A stretch of DNA of 64,000 bases from Gracilibacillus suaedae (GTDB lineage Bacteria; Bacillota; Bacilli; Bacillales; Amphibacillaceae). The stretch covers positions 1 to 64,000 of the forward strand of contig NZ_JAGFVL010000051.1 of NCBI RefSeq assembly GCF_017599345.1. Reading direction: 5' to 3'. Below are positions 35,408 through 44,077 of the stretch, in pieces. Positions within the stretch are counted from its first letter, which is position 1. Each line of letters opens with the position of its first letter. Below the pieces are notes generated by a model. That model saw only the letters and a list, made by a program, of their open reading frames with translations, did not search any database and was not told the origin of the DNA. The position numbers were made by a program, and so were the translations under genes.

Positions 35408-37087
35408 ATGGAACAGGCAAAAAATGTTGGATTTAAAGAAAATGTATTAAGTAAATTAGGAGTTAACCCTCAAGATGCTAAAATTTCGCTCACTTATTTC
35501 ACCATTTCATTTGCAACATTATTAATTGGTGGTTTATTAGGGTTAATTCAAGGTTTAGAGCGCGCCGGTCTTTATTCGTTACCGGGAGGATTTAATTATT
35601 ATCAAGTCTTAACCGCACACGGACTTTTATTGTTAGTTGTATTTACTGCTACATTCACAATCGGGTACCAACTTGCCAATCTCTCCCATTCTTTTAATGG
35701 GTTATTACTAAAAGTTCGTAAAATGATATGGATGGGTATCGCCTTTAAGGTTGTTGGTGTTGTGCTTACCGTAACCATGATTGTTTTAGGTGAAGCATCT
35801 GTACTATACACTTTCTACCCACCTTTAGCAGCACACCCAGTATTTTACATCGGATTAGTTCTAATAGTGTTAGGTATTTGGTCTGTAGATTTTGGTGTAT
35901 TTATCAACTATCGTCATTGGCGAAGAGAAAATCCGGGCCAACCAACACCGATTCTAGCTTTCTTTGCAATGGGTGTGTTTGTACTATGGTTTTTCGCAAG
36001 TCTCGGTGTAACTATTGAAGTATTTATGATTATCCCATGGGTATTAGGATGGGTGGAAACGATTAATGTAATGGTAACAAGAACATTATTTTGGTGGTTT
36101 GGTCATACCCTTGTTAACATTTGGTATCTTGTTGCTATCTCTGCATGGTATATTATTGTGCCGAAAATTGCGGGAGGCAAACATTTCAATGAAAAATTAA
36201 TTCGACTAGTGGTTATTTTACTTGTTGTATTAAACATTCCAGGTGGTTTCCACCATCAAATTATTGATCCTGCTATTTCAACATCGATTAAATTCTTACA
36301 CGTCTTCATGAGCCTGTCGATTGCAGTTCCTTCCTTGATGACTGCCTTTGCCATGTTCTATGTATTAGAAAAAGCAGGACGTAAAAAAGGTGGAAAAGGA
36401 TTATTTGGGTGGTTTAAGAAGCTACCATGGGGAGATGTTCGTTTCCTTGCCCCAATGATAGCGATGATCGCCTTTATCCCAGGTGGTGCAGGTGGAATCG
36501 TCAACACTAGTAATCAAATGAACCAAGTCATTCATAATACGATGTGGGTGGTCGGACACTTCCACGTCACCGTGGGGGTATCAGTTGTGCTTACATTCTT
36601 CGGTATTTGTTACTGGTTAATCCCGCACTTATCTAAACGCCAATTAACACCGAAAATGAATAAGATTGGTGTAATTCAAACTTGGATTTGGACGATTGGC
36701 ATGACGATTATGGCTGGTTCCATGCATTTAGCTGGCTTAGTCGGAGATCCTCGTCGTACTTCTGATACAACCTATGCTGGTCATGATACTGCCTTAAGCT
36801 GGTTGCCATATGAGTATGTCTTCGCTACTGGTGCGACCCTGCTTTTAATCGGTGTCATTATTCAGGTGTTTGCCGTGTTTAATATGATGTTCTTTGCTCC
36901 AAAAGGCAAAACAGAATATCCAGTCGCAGAGCCTGAAGATAATCAACCAAAAGTACCGATGTGGACAGAACGTTGGGGATTATGGGCTATTGTCTTACTT
37001 GCTGTTGTTGCAATGGCATACGTGATTCCAATTGTAGACATGATTGTTAATGCACCTCCGGGATCTCCACCGATCAAAACGTGGTAA
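35408..37087 (+). CDS. B-family heme-copper reductase subunit I, b(o/a)3-like, Asn at the active-site Tyr position
   Basis: A 559-residue, about 13-segment catalytic subunit, of the type usually named b(o/a)3-type cytochrome c oxidase subunit 1. All six ligand histidines are present: TAHG, FGHTLV, FHHQI and GHFHV. In O2 reductases of this family the first CuB His is followed four residues later by the cross-linked Tyr (HPIVY); here the sequence is HTLVN. In NO reductases this position is Glu or another residue. NO reduction rather than O2 reduction is therefore a serious possibility. It lies 12 bp after subunit II. Confidence 0.88.
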   Translation: MEQAKNVGFKENVLSKLGVNPQDAKISLTYFTISFATLLIGGLLGLIQGLERAGLYSLPGGFNYYQVLTAHGLLLLVVFTATFTIGYQLANLSHSFNGLLLKVRKMIWMGIAFKVVGVVLTVTMIVLGEASVLYTFYPPLAAHPVFYIGLVLIVLGIWSVDFGVFINYRHWRRENPGQPTPILAFFAMGVFVLWFFASLGVTIEVFMIIPWVLGWVETINVMVTRTLFWWFGHTLVNIWYLVAISAWYIIVPKIAGGKHFNEKLIRLVVILLVVLNIPGGFHHQIIDPAISTSIKFLHVFMSLSIAVPSLMTAFAMFYVLEKAGRKKGGKGLFGWFKKLPWGDVRFLAPMIAMIAFIPGGAGGIVNTSNQMNQVIHNTMWVVGHFHVTVGVSVVLTFFGICYWLIPHLSKRQLTPKMNKIGVIQTWIWTIGMTIMAGSMHLAGLVGDPRRTSDTTYAGHDTALSWLPYEYVFATGATLLLIGVIIQVFAVFNMMFFAPKGKTEYPVAEPEDNQPKVPMWTERWGLWAIVLLAVVAMAYVIPIVDMIVNAPPGSPPIKTW

Positions 37088-37165
37088 CCATTTGATTATA
37101 TGAAGGGAAGGACATTTCATGATTTTCGTATAGATAGTTTGAATAGCTAGATAGGTTCTCAACTC

Positions 37166-37363
37166 TTCCTTGGATATTTTCATTTATCCATGGAAGAGAG
37201 AGTTTTTTCTAGGGAAAGATTTTCTCTTACCGGGATATATGTTCCGCTTCCATGGATATCTTCACTTATCCATGGAAGAGAGAGCTTTTTCCAGGGAACA
37301 GAAATTCTCTTCACGGGATATGTGTTCCACTTCCAGGCATATTTTCACTTATCCTATGAAACA
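37166..37363 (+). repeat. 82-bp tandem hairpin repeat in reductase cluster 1
   Basis: About 2.4 copies of an 82-83 bp unit fill the gap between subunit I and the SCO gene. Unit starts are near 37166, 37249 and 37331. Each full unit holds an inverted repeat with arms CTTCCATGGAT and ATCCATGGAAG around a 10-nt loop, followed by AGAGAG and a T-rich stretch; the first copy has one mismatch. The hairpin plus T-run looks like a terminator. It may reduce expression of the SCO part of the cluster. Short open frames across it are repeat artefacts. Confidence 0.85.
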
Positions 37364-37466
37364 AAACACATAACTAGCGAACCAAAACTTGTATATGGTT
37401 ATGGATGTCTTATCAAATAATTCGTCTTAGTCTCTACTCAATCTATAGCAAAAGGTGGTGCTTGGT

Positions 37467-38093
37467 TTGACTAATCATGAAAGAATCGCAGTTGTTGTTA
37501 TCATACTTTTTGGGTTGGCTGTTTTCTTGGTTGGCACAGATGGCTTTCAAGCTTTTACAACGGAACAAGCACGCACAAACCAATTAATCAAAGAACAACC
37601 TCAAGTACCTAACGTAGTCTTAGAAGATAGCAAAAGTCGTACCTATTCAATGGAGGAGTTACAACAAAATAAATATTTATTTATTACGTTTATGTATACT
37701 AATTGTGCTACTGTCTGTCCACAATTAGAACGTAATATGCAAGAGGTTTATCAGCAATTACCAGTTTCCATGATCAAAAATGACATTCAATTTTTAAGTA
37801 TTAGCTTTGACACCGAACATGATGATCCAGAAACACTTGAAAAATATCGGAGTTATTTTGACAGTGATGGTGAAACATGGCGTATGGCACGAATAAATGA
37901 GCAGCAAGCATTAGATAAGTTACTAGACCAACTTGGTGTTATCGTGATTCCAGATGATTATGGTAATTTCCAACACAATACAGCTTTTTATTTAGTTGAC
38001 AGGGATGGTTATTTAATCGATGTAATGGATTACACCGAAATTGATCAGGCAGTAGAACGAATTAAATCTGTGATCGGAGGAGATTCAGCATGA
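37467..38093 (+). CDS. SCO-family copper chaperone (cluster 1)
   Basis: A 208-residue membrane-anchored thioredoxin-fold protein that delivers copper to the CuA site of subunit II. One N-terminal helix, then the CxxxC motif in TNCATVCPQLE and the distal copper ligand His in FQHNTAFYLVD. TTG eight bases behind AAGGTGG is preferred as start, which aligns with the start of the paralogue in cluster 2. It overlaps the next gene by ATGA. Confidence 0.9.
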   Translation: MTNHERIAVVVIILFGLAVFLVGTDGFQAFTTEQARTNQLIKEQPQVPNVVLEDSKSRTYSMEELQQNKYLFITFMYTNCATVCPQLERNMQEVYQQLPVSMIKNDIQFLSISFDTEHDDPETLEKYRSYFDSDGETWRMARINEQQALDKLLDQLGVIVIPDDYGNFQHNTAFYLVDRDGYLIDVMDYTEIDQAVERIKSVIGGDSA

Positions 38094-38644
38094 AACAGGC
38101 AAAGTATGGTCTTCTATTATTTATTTTTTTAATATTACCTCCTGTTGCTAATTTATTAGAGTCGATTATGATCTTTCATATGCACACACAAATGCCTTTA
38201 TTTGTTTTTGCTGGGTTTCTGATGACACCTTTTTATCACAAGAAGTTTCCAAGCTTTTTCATGAAATGGAATCATTCAGGAATTCCAGGCATCTTGTTAG
38301 TTATCTTAATCTGGTCCTATTGGCAAATTCCTCGGGCAATGGATGATGCTTTAGCCCATTCCTATGTAGAAATCTTTAAGTTTATCAGTCTGCCTTTTTT
38401 AGTAGGTATACCGCTTCGTGATAGCTGGCGAAAGATCAGAAACCATGGACAATTTATTTTTTTGATCTATTTATTTGCTACTTTGATCGTCACTGGTTTT
38501 CTTTATATTTGGGTAGATGAGCAAATTTGCAATAATTATTTAATTATTGAACAACAAACTCTTGGCTGGGGTTCCTTAGCTATGGCTGCCTGTTTGTTAT
38601 TATATTTAGTTTACCGTCAGTTCGAGAATGATGAAGAAGTTTAA
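38090..38644 (+). CDS. Uncharacterised membrane protein linked to heme-copper cluster 1
   Basis: A 184-residue protein with about five hydrophobic segments. It is paralogous to the last gene of cluster 2: both share LES(I/V)M-x2-HM-x2-Q-(M/L)PL, PR-x2-DDAL, KF-x-SLP, SWRKI and QICNNYLI. The His/Met-rich first motif recalls the assembly factor CtaG (caa3 type), so copper insertion is a reasonable guess, not more. Translationally coupled to the SCO gene (ATGA). Its stop codon overlaps that of the convergent ydcF-like gene. Confidence 0.75.
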   Translation: MKQAKYGLLLFIFLILPPVANLLESIMIFHMHTQMPLFVFAGFLMTPFYHKKFPSFFMKWNHSGIPGILLVILIWSYWQIPRAMDDALAHSYVEIFKFISLPFLVGIPLRDSWRKIRNHGQFIFLIYLFATLIVTGFLYIWVDEQICNNYLIIEQQTLGWGSLAMAACLLLYLVYRQFENDEEV

Positions 38645-39207
38645 AATATAAGATATTTATAAAAAGCAGGAAATTCACGAATGGTAGAGTAAATATCTCG
38701 CCATTCAAAATATTCTGCATGTCCACCATATACTTCCTCAAAACCTTGCTGTTTCATAGCCAGTTTAGTCCTAGAAATATGAAAAAATTGCGTAATAACC
38801 GTTATATTGTCTGTTGACAAATCATGTTGTTGAACGATCTCCAAGCTGTTCTCCGCCGTCATTCTCGTATTATAGCCATTATTATCAGTTATGACCGATG
38901 TTTCAGGTACACCTTTTTCGATTAAATATGCTTTCATTACTACTGCTTCATCATACCCTTCTCTCCCTACACCACCACTGACAATAATCGTGTCTAGTAA
39001 ATTATTAATATACAAATTATAAGCTTTATCAAGACGAGCTTGCAGTCTTGGTGAAGGTGTGCCATCTTCATTAACTTTATTACCAAGGACTACACCAACT
39101 TCAGATCGTTCATCTTCATCGGTTAATCCATCAATAATAATAACGATCGTATGTATAACAAAAAAAGTGAATGCCAGTCCAATCAGAATGATAACTATTT
39201 TTCTCAT
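38641..39207 (-). CDS. YdcF/SanA-family DUF218 protein
   Basis: A 188-residue protein with one N-terminal membrane helix and an extracytoplasmic DUF218 domain: VGVVLGNKVNEDGTPSPRLQ, TIIVSGGVGREGYDEA and NGYNTRMTAENSLEI. The family is linked to cell-envelope functions (vancomycin sensitivity in E. coli SanA) but its reaction is unknown. Convergent with cluster 1, separated by zero bases. Confidence 0.87.
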   Translation of the reverse strand: MRKIVIILIGLAFTFFVIHTIVIIIDGLTDEDERSEVGVVLGNKVNEDGTPSPRLQARLDKAYNLYINNLLDTIIVSGGVGREGYDEAVVMKAYLIEKGVPETSVITDNNGYNTRMTAENSLEIVQQHDLSTDNITVITQFFHISRTKLAMKQQGFEEVYGGHAEYFEWRDIYSTIREFPAFYKYLIF

Positions 39208-39314
39208 TATATACTCCTTTCCCTTCCTATCATAACTGAAAAAAGGCTTTTAAACTATCCCTCCATATAGTAAACTTATTTTCAGAGATGAAGAAGACAA
39301 CAGGGGGATACATC

Positions 39315-40100
39315 ATGTTGATGAAAAAATGGTTGATCAGTTTACTTTTTGTTATGATGATACTAGCTGGGTGTGGTACTGCGACGATCGAAGAGGACCA
39401 AGCTGAAACACCAGCAGCGGACAATACTACCGAAGAAACAATGTCTCAGGATAGCGAGACACCTGTAAAAGAGCCTGAAGCTTTAAAAACAGCAAAAGAT
39501 GAAAATTTCGCCACGGCTACTGTCAATCGTGTAGTTGACGGGGATACAGTCCATATTGAATTAGATGGTCAGGAAGAAACTGTAAGACTTTTATTAGTCG
39601 ATACACCTGAAACCAAACACCCTAACCTTCCTGTTCAACCTTATGGTCCGGAAGCATCTGATTTTGCAGTGGAAAAACTGGCAGGAAAAGAAATTCAAAT
39701 CGAATTCGATGGACCAGAACGAGATAACTATGATCGACTTCTTGGCTATATTTGGGTGGATGGGGAAAATTTTAATCAACTATTATTAGAAGAAGGATTA
39801 GCACGCTATGCTTATGTCTATGACCCGCCTTACACTCATCAAGATGAAATGAAGCAAGCAGAACAACGAGCACGCGAAGCAGGGATTGGAATCTGGAGTA
39901 TCGATGGATATGTAACGGAAGATGGCTTCAACCATGAAGATGCTTCTACAGAAAAACAAGAAGAAGAGACTCCAGATGAGGATGTTTATTATGCTAATTG
40001 CTCAGAGGCACGTGAAGCCGGTGTAACTCCTTTGCATGAAGATGATGCTGGGTATGGTAGCCATATGGATGGCGATGGTGATGGTGTAGCTTGTGAGTAG
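39315..40100 (+). CDS. Lipoprotein thermonuclease with excalibur domain
   Basis: A 261-residue surface nuclease. A lipoprotein signal (LAGC) and an acidic linker precede a staphylococcal-nuclease-like domain (about 60-205): the catalytic Arg, Asp and Glu lie in VRLLLVDTPETKHP and the second Arg in NYDRLLGYIW. The C-terminal excalibur domain has the Ca-binding end DGDGDGVACE. It degrades extracellular DNA/RNA near the cell surface, for nutrients or biofilm control. ATG seven bases behind AGGGGG. Confidence 0.9.
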   Translation: MLMKKWLISLLFVMMILAGCGTATIEEDQAETPAADNTTEETMSQDSETPVKEPEALKTAKDENFATATVNRVVDGDTVHIELDGQEETVRLLLVDTPETKHPNLPVQPYGPEASDFAVEKLAGKEIQIEFDGPERDNYDRLLGYIWVDGENFNQLLLEEGLARYAYVYDPPYTHQDEMKQAEQRAREAGIGIWSIDGYVTEDGFNHEDASTEKQEEETPDEDVYYANCSEAREAGVTPLHEDDAGYGSHMDGDGDGVACE

Positions 40101-40109
40101 TGAAGGAAA

Positions 40110-40150
40110 GCCCGAAAGGTCATCAGATGACCTTTCGGGCATATTTTTAT
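40110..40150. terminator. Bidirectional terminator between nuclease and thi operon
   Basis: GCCCGAAAGGTCAT pairs with its complement; T-rich tracts flank it on both sides, TATTTTTAT on the plus strand. Confidence 0.88.
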
Positions 40151-40914
40151 CACTGATTGTATATGCGATAAAATAATTTTGTATTCTGTTCTACTTGGTC
40201 TTTTACATGTTGTATGGGTAACTGTTTAATTTTTGCTATTTGTTTAATCACTTCTTTGATCATATTCGGATGTGTCATTTCCCCCTGAAATCGCCCTTCA
40301 AACGGCCATGGACCATCCGTTTCTACCATCATCAATTCAATAGGGTAGCTTTCCATTAAATCCTGAATCTCTTTTTCATAGAAACAATCTGGTGTCACAG
40401 AGATCATATAATTTGCCTCGATCATCCGCTTAATTGTAGCAGCATCTCCTTTAAACCAATGAAAATGGGCACGCTTTACACCATACCTTGCTAATAAATC
40501 ACATACTAATGCAGCATCATCATACACAGCATGCAATACAATCGGCAAATCATATTGTACAGCGTGGGCCATGAATCGCTCTAATATGTCGATATATGGT
40601 TGAAGATCGAGACTAGGTTCATCTTTTCTTTTGTAAAAAGGAAGTCCGACTTCTCCAATGGCAACTATCTTCTCATGATGCTCATGAATCAAAGTTTCAA
40701 TGTGCGCTATTTCTTGATCAGTCGGGAGTGATTGTTCCGGATGCCAGCCAAACGCTGGATAAACAGTTGGATATTGCTCCGCTAATTGCCAAACTTTTTC
40801 ACAGCTTGTTAGATTACTGGATACTGCAATCATTCCATCCACTTCTAACGTATCCATGATCTTTTTTTGCTCATTGGGCTGATACCAATCCAAGTGAATA
40901 TGTGCATCAATCAT
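40150..40914 (-). CDS. TatD-family metal-dependent hydrolase
   Basis: A 254-residue TIM-barrel hydrolase with the HIHLD start, catalytic Glu in AIGEVGLPFY, His residues in LPIVLHAVYDDA and HFHWFKG, and Asp in METDGPWPFEG. TatD proteins are DNases or proofreading hydrolases; the substrate here is open. It overlaps the thiZ-like gene by eight bases, so it belongs to the thiamine-precursor operon and might process a pyrimidine precursor; that is only an inference from context. Confidence 0.85.
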   Translation of the reverse strand: MIDAHIHLDWYQPNEQKKIMDTLEVDGMIAVSSNLTSCEKVWQLAEQYPTVYPAFGWHPEQSLPTDQEIAHIETLIHEHHEKIVAIGEVGLPFYKRKDEPSLDLQPYIDILERFMAHAVQYDLPIVLHAVYDDAALVCDLLARYGVKRAHFHWFKGDAATIKRMIEANYMISVTPDCFYEKEIQDLMESYPIELMMVETDGPWPFEGRFQGEMTHPNMIKEVIKQIAKIKQLPIQHVKDQVEQNTKLFYRIYNQ

Positions 40915-41650
40915 CTAATACACCTCGTAATGTCTGATAGATTTCCTTCTTTTTTTCGAGGAATTCCTGCGTTAAAGTTAATTCTTCATTTCTCGGACGT
41001 TTGAAATCAATCGTGAATTCCTTGATAACATTGGCAGGCTTAGAACCTAAAACAAGCACTCGGTCTGATAAAAAAATCGCTTCTTCAATATGATGGGTAA
41101 CAAATAAAACAGATGGCCTTTCTTGTTCCCAAATAGTTAATAACCATTTTTGCATTTCTAACCTTGTGAACTCATCTAATGCTGAAAAAGGTTCATCTAA
41201 ACAGATAAAAGATTGTGGGCTTAAAAGACTTCGAACAAACGCAACACGTTGACGCATCCCACCAGATAATTCGTGCGGATATGCGTTGGCATAATCTTTT
41301 AACCCTGCTCTTTCTAACATCTCTAGCGCTTTTTGTTTATCTGGCTTTTGATGTAACTCCACACTCAACACCACATTTTCAAGAACAGTACGCCAAGGAA
41401 AAAGCGATGGGGTTTGTGGCATATAGCTAATCGATCCTTTTTTACCATTGATCGCTTCGTTATCTAGTAGAATCGTTCCGTGATCGGCTTGATAGAGTCC
41501 ACCAATCATATGAAAAATAGTACTTTTCCCACTACCAGACGGTCCGAGTAAAGAAACGAATTCGCCATCGTTCACGCGTAAATCCAAGTGATCAAGAATG
41601 TTTTTTTCACCAAAGCTTTTCGAAATATTTTCGAGTTCTAGTGTGCTCAT
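40907..41650 (-). CDS. thiZ: ABC transporter ATP-binding protein, ThiZ-like
   Basis: A 247-residue ATPase energising uptake of a thiamine pyrimidine precursor. Walker A GPSGSGKST, Q-loop YMPQTPS, signature LSGGMRQR, Walker B FICLDEPFSALD and H-loop THH are all intact. It belongs to the NitT/TauT/SsuB-like subfamily. It abuts the permease gene end to end. Confidence 0.87.
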   Translation of the reverse strand: MSTLELENISKSFGEKNILDHLDLRVNDGEFVSLLGPSGSGKSTIFHMIGGLYQADHGTILLDNEAINGKKGSISYMPQTPSLFPWRTVLENVVLSVELHQKPDKQKALEMLERAGLKDYANAYPHELSGGMRQRVAFVRSLLSPQSFICLDEPFSALDEFTRLEMQKWLLTIWEQERPSVLFVTHHIEEAIFLSDRVLVLGSKPANVIKEFTIDFKRPRNEELTLTQEFLEKKKEIYQTLRGVLDD

Positions 41651-42405
41651 TACTGTTCCTCCTTACCCGGATGCCATTTTAAGATAATTTTTTCCATAGC
41701 AATAATAATCGTGAAAAAAATCAGACATAAGATCATAATAAATAAAATCGCTACAAAAACTCGATCAGTACGGAATGATGATGAGGCTAGCGTCATGTAT
41801 ACACCAATTCCTTTGTTAGCACCTAACCATTCCGAGATAACAGCCCCCATCACACTATAGGTAGCGGAAATTTTCAGTCCGGAAAACATTTGTGGAACTG
41901 CATGAGGCAGTTCCAGCTTAGTGAAAATTTGTTTCTTCGTTGCACCAGCCATTTTCATATAATGAATTAATTCCGGATTTGTATGTCTTAATCCATCGAT
42001 TGTCGATACAGCAACCGGGAAGAAACATACTAATGTAATAATTAATAGTTTAGGCGTAATACCAAATCCAAACCAAATAACAAGTAAAGGTGCGAGTACA
42101 ATAATCGGAATATTTTGCGACATAATCAGCAATGGATAGAGTGCTTCACGGATTTTAGGCAATAGATGAAGCATAACCGCAATGAGTAAGCCTACACTTA
42201 CACCAATGGCAAATCCGCTCACAGTTAAAAATACAGTTGAAAAGATATGATGCTGATAATTACTCCAGCCATTGATCGCCTCTTGCATAATGACAGTTGG
42301 TGCAGGAAGAATCCAGGTCGGAATAGCTAATATCCGACTGGACAATTCCCATATAATTAAAATACTGACGATCACACTAACTGGTAAAAAAGACTTTCTA
42401 AACAT
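41650..42405 (-). CDS. thiX: ABC transporter permease, ThiX-like
   Basis: A 251-residue, six-segment permease with the subfamily EAA motif LIHYMKMAGATKKQIFTKLELPHA. The open frame extends 31 codons further into a 21-bp repeat array, which would give an odd basic KVSRK-type repeat peptide. ATG eight bases behind AGGAG is a much better start and leaves the array non-coding. Partner of ThiZ and ThiY. Confidence 0.87.
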   Translation of the reverse strand: MFRKSFLPVSVIVSILIIWELSSRILAIPTWILPAPTVIMQEAINGWSNYQHHIFSTVFLTVSGFAIGVSVGLLIAVMLHLLPKIREALYPLLIMSQNIPIIVLAPLLVIWFGFGITPKLLIITLVCFFPVAVSTIDGLRHTNPELIHYMKMAGATKKQIFTKLELPHAVPQMFSGLKISATYSVMGAVISEWLGANKGIGVYMTLASSSFRTDRVFVAILFIMILCLIFFTIIIAMEKIILKWHPGKEEQ

Positions 42406-42423
42406 AGAGCATGCTCCTATTGG

Positions 42424-42503
42424 TTTACTGGACACTTTTCGTGATTTATTGGACACTTTTGATCTTTTTCTGGACACTTTCGGAAGTTTTCTGGACACTT
42501 TTC
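42424..42503. repeat. Four-copy 21-bp intergenic repeat
   Basis: TGGACACTTT occurs four times at exact 21-bp spacing (42429, 42450, 42471, 42492), each followed by a variable 11-bp part. It fills the space between the thiamine-binding gene and the ThiX-like gene. On the minus strand the core is AAAGTGTCCA. Confidence 0.9.
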
Positions 42504-42507
42504 AAAT

Positions 42508-42801
42508 TTAACGATATTTCTTCGTCAATTCACTCATGGAAGCTTCATGATCTTTTTGTGAATAAATCTTCACTTGTGAGATAACACTTGGGCAATCTAA
42601 TTCATGCATACGTTGATTCATGTTTTCGATAACAGATAATAATGCTGCTAGATCGCCCTCCATTGTGGTTTCTAGTGGATTAACTTGATATTTGACACCT
42701 GATTCTTCAATAATTTTGATTGCTTCATCAACGAAAGGTATTGAATCTTCCCCTTTAGGTGTCTTAGGAATGATTTGGATACTAACTAATGCTTCAGCCA
42801 T
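42508..42801 (-). CDS. MTH1187/YkoF-type thiamine-binding protein
   Basis: A 97-residue protein of the DUF77/thiamine-binding family: VSIQIIPKTPKGEDSIPFVD, NPLETTMEGDL and PSVISQVKIY. These small cytoplasmic ferredoxin-fold proteins bind thiamine or HMP. It lies between the ThiY and ThiX genes, a common arrangement in bacilli. Confidence 0.87.
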   Translation of the reverse strand: MAEALVSIQIIPKTPKGEDSIPFVDEAIKIIEESGVKYQVNPLETTMEGDLAALLSVIENMNQRMHELDCPSVISQVKIYSQKDHEASMSELTKKYR

Positions 42802-42814
42802 TCATAACCCTCCA

Positions 42815-43789
42815 TTATTCTGGTAAAAATTCGTTTGTAAATGCTACGTTGACTTCTAGTTCTCGTTCTAACAGGTCATTTTCAAACATGAATTCTGCAT
42901 AATTGCTCCAAACTTCTTCTGATTGTTCGCCCCATTTATCCGCGTCGTCTTGGTACCTTGGTGATATCCATTCCTGACTGGCATGAACTAATTCTTCGTC
43001 TAAATCTGGCTGTGCTTCTAATAAAATATCAGCTGCTTCTTCTGGATTGTCTATCGCATCCTGATAACCACGACTAACTGCAGCCATAAATTTTTTGATT
43101 GTTTCCGGATTTTCTTCGATCATCTCTTCATTTGTTGTAATAACCGGTGTATAGTAGTCTAGTTTTTCTGAATAGTCCGTGAGATAGATCATATCAATTT
43201 CTTTACCGCGAAGTTCTGCTTCAATTCCAGTCCAACCATAGTAAATCCAAGCAAAGTCTACATCACGCTCTACTGCTGTAAAAAAGTCGGTATTGCCCAT
43301 ATTCACAATCTCGACATCTTCGACAGATGCCTCTTCCTGTTTCATTAATGCATCGATAACTGCTGATTCAACAGGAGCCCCCCAACCACCATACGTTTTT
43401 CCGGCAAAATCAGCAGGTGATGTAATTTCTTTTTCTACTGGTGCTGCAAATCCCGAGGTATTGTGTTGGATTACTGCAGCAATTGAAACGAGCGGAATAT
43501 CTTGAGTACGTGCTTCTGTTACTTGTTCCTGATAGCTGATCCCAAATTCCGCTTGCCCTGAAGCTACAGTCTGATCTGCTCCTGCTTCACCTGGCATGAC
43601 TATATCCACATCTAATCCTTCATCTTCGAAATATTCTTTTGATTCCGCAACATAAAGGCCGGTATGATTAGTATTAGGCGTCCAATCTAATACTAAGGTA
43701 ACTTCTTCCAATTCTGCTGGTGTGCTTTCTTCGTTCCCGCAACCCGCGAGTATAAACATACCAATTATTGCAAATAAAAACTTTTTCAT
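42815..43789 (-). CDS. thiY: Thiamine-pyrimidine (HMP/formylaminopyrimidine) binding lipoprotein, ThiY-like
   Basis: A 324-residue lipoprotein (lipobox LAGC) of the NMT1/THI5-like family. The substrate-site signature VLDWTPNTNHTGLYVA is at about 34-49, and YGGWGAPVESAVID follows near 125. It binds a thiamine pyrimidine precursor outside the cell for the ThiX/ThiZ transporter. It is the first gene of the operon, directly after a TPP riboswitch. Confidence 0.9.
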   Translation of the reverse strand: MKKFLFAIIGMFILAGCGNEESTPAELEEVTLVLDWTPNTNHTGLYVAESKEYFEDEGLDVDIVMPGEAGADQTVASGQAEFGISYQEQVTEARTQDIPLVSIAAVIQHNTSGFAAPVEKEITSPADFAGKTYGGWGAPVESAVIDALMKQEEASVEDVEIVNMGNTDFFTAVERDVDFAWIYYGWTGIEAELRGKEIDMIYLTDYSEKLDYYTPVITTNEEMIEENPETIKKFMAAVSRGYQDAIDNPEEAADILLEAQPDLDEELVHASQEWISPRYQDDADKWGEQSEEVWSNYAEFMFENDLLERELEVNVAFTNEFLPE

Positions 43790-43833
43790 GATGAATCCCC
43801 CTATTTTATCTTTTTAGAGGAACATATAAGAAA

Positions 43834-43860
43834 GCGCCCTAGACTTATAGCCTAGGGCGC
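43834..43860 (-). terminator. Expression-platform terminator of the TPP riboswitch
   Basis: GCGCCCTAGG pairs with its complement around a short loop, followed on the minus strand by TTTCTTAT. It lies between the riboswitch aptamer and thiY, so TPP binding most likely causes premature termination. Confidence 0.75.
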
Positions 43861-43879
43861 ATATAGATAGTTAATCTCA

Positions 43880-43975
43880 TATGTTCCCTACGCTGGTGCT
43901 AACCAGATCAGGTTCTAAGGGTCAGCATCTTACGGATACAGTCTCAACCGGCAACACCGGTCCCCCTACATTTCA
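43880..43975 (-). ncRNA. TPP riboswitch (THI box)
   Basis: On the minus strand the element contains AGGGGGACCGG, the J2/3 segment TTGAGA, and the hallmark tail ACCTGATCTGGTTAGCACCA followed by GCGTAGGGAA. This is the thi-box aptamer that binds thiamine pyrophosphate and controls the thiY operon. P3 is the CCGGTGTTGCCGG hairpin. The TTGAGA instead of CTGAGA is a minor variation. Confidence 0.93.
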
Positions 43976-44035
43976 TATAATATTGCTAACTTCTACTTTG
44001 ACATAATTCGTGTTTTTCTTCAAGTTTTGACCATT

Positions 44036-44073
44036 AAATAAACGAACCTCTAATGAAAGAGATTCGTTTATTT
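44036..44073. terminator. Terminator of wrbA
   Basis: AAATAAACGAA and TTCGTTTATTT form an 11-bp stem extended by AGAGATT/AATCTCT-like pairing, immediately downstream of wrbA. Confidence 0.8.
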
Positions 44074-44077
44074 ATTA

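Noticed and set aside
37170-37420. Two overlapping frames rich in Ser, Phe and His
   Set aside because: They are translations of the 82-bp tandem repeat; no start signal.
42406-42498. Basic KVSRK repeat extension of the ThiX-like permease
   Set aside because: It would start at GTG inside the 21-bp repeat without a proper ribosome-binding site, while AGGAG and ATG lie just after it.
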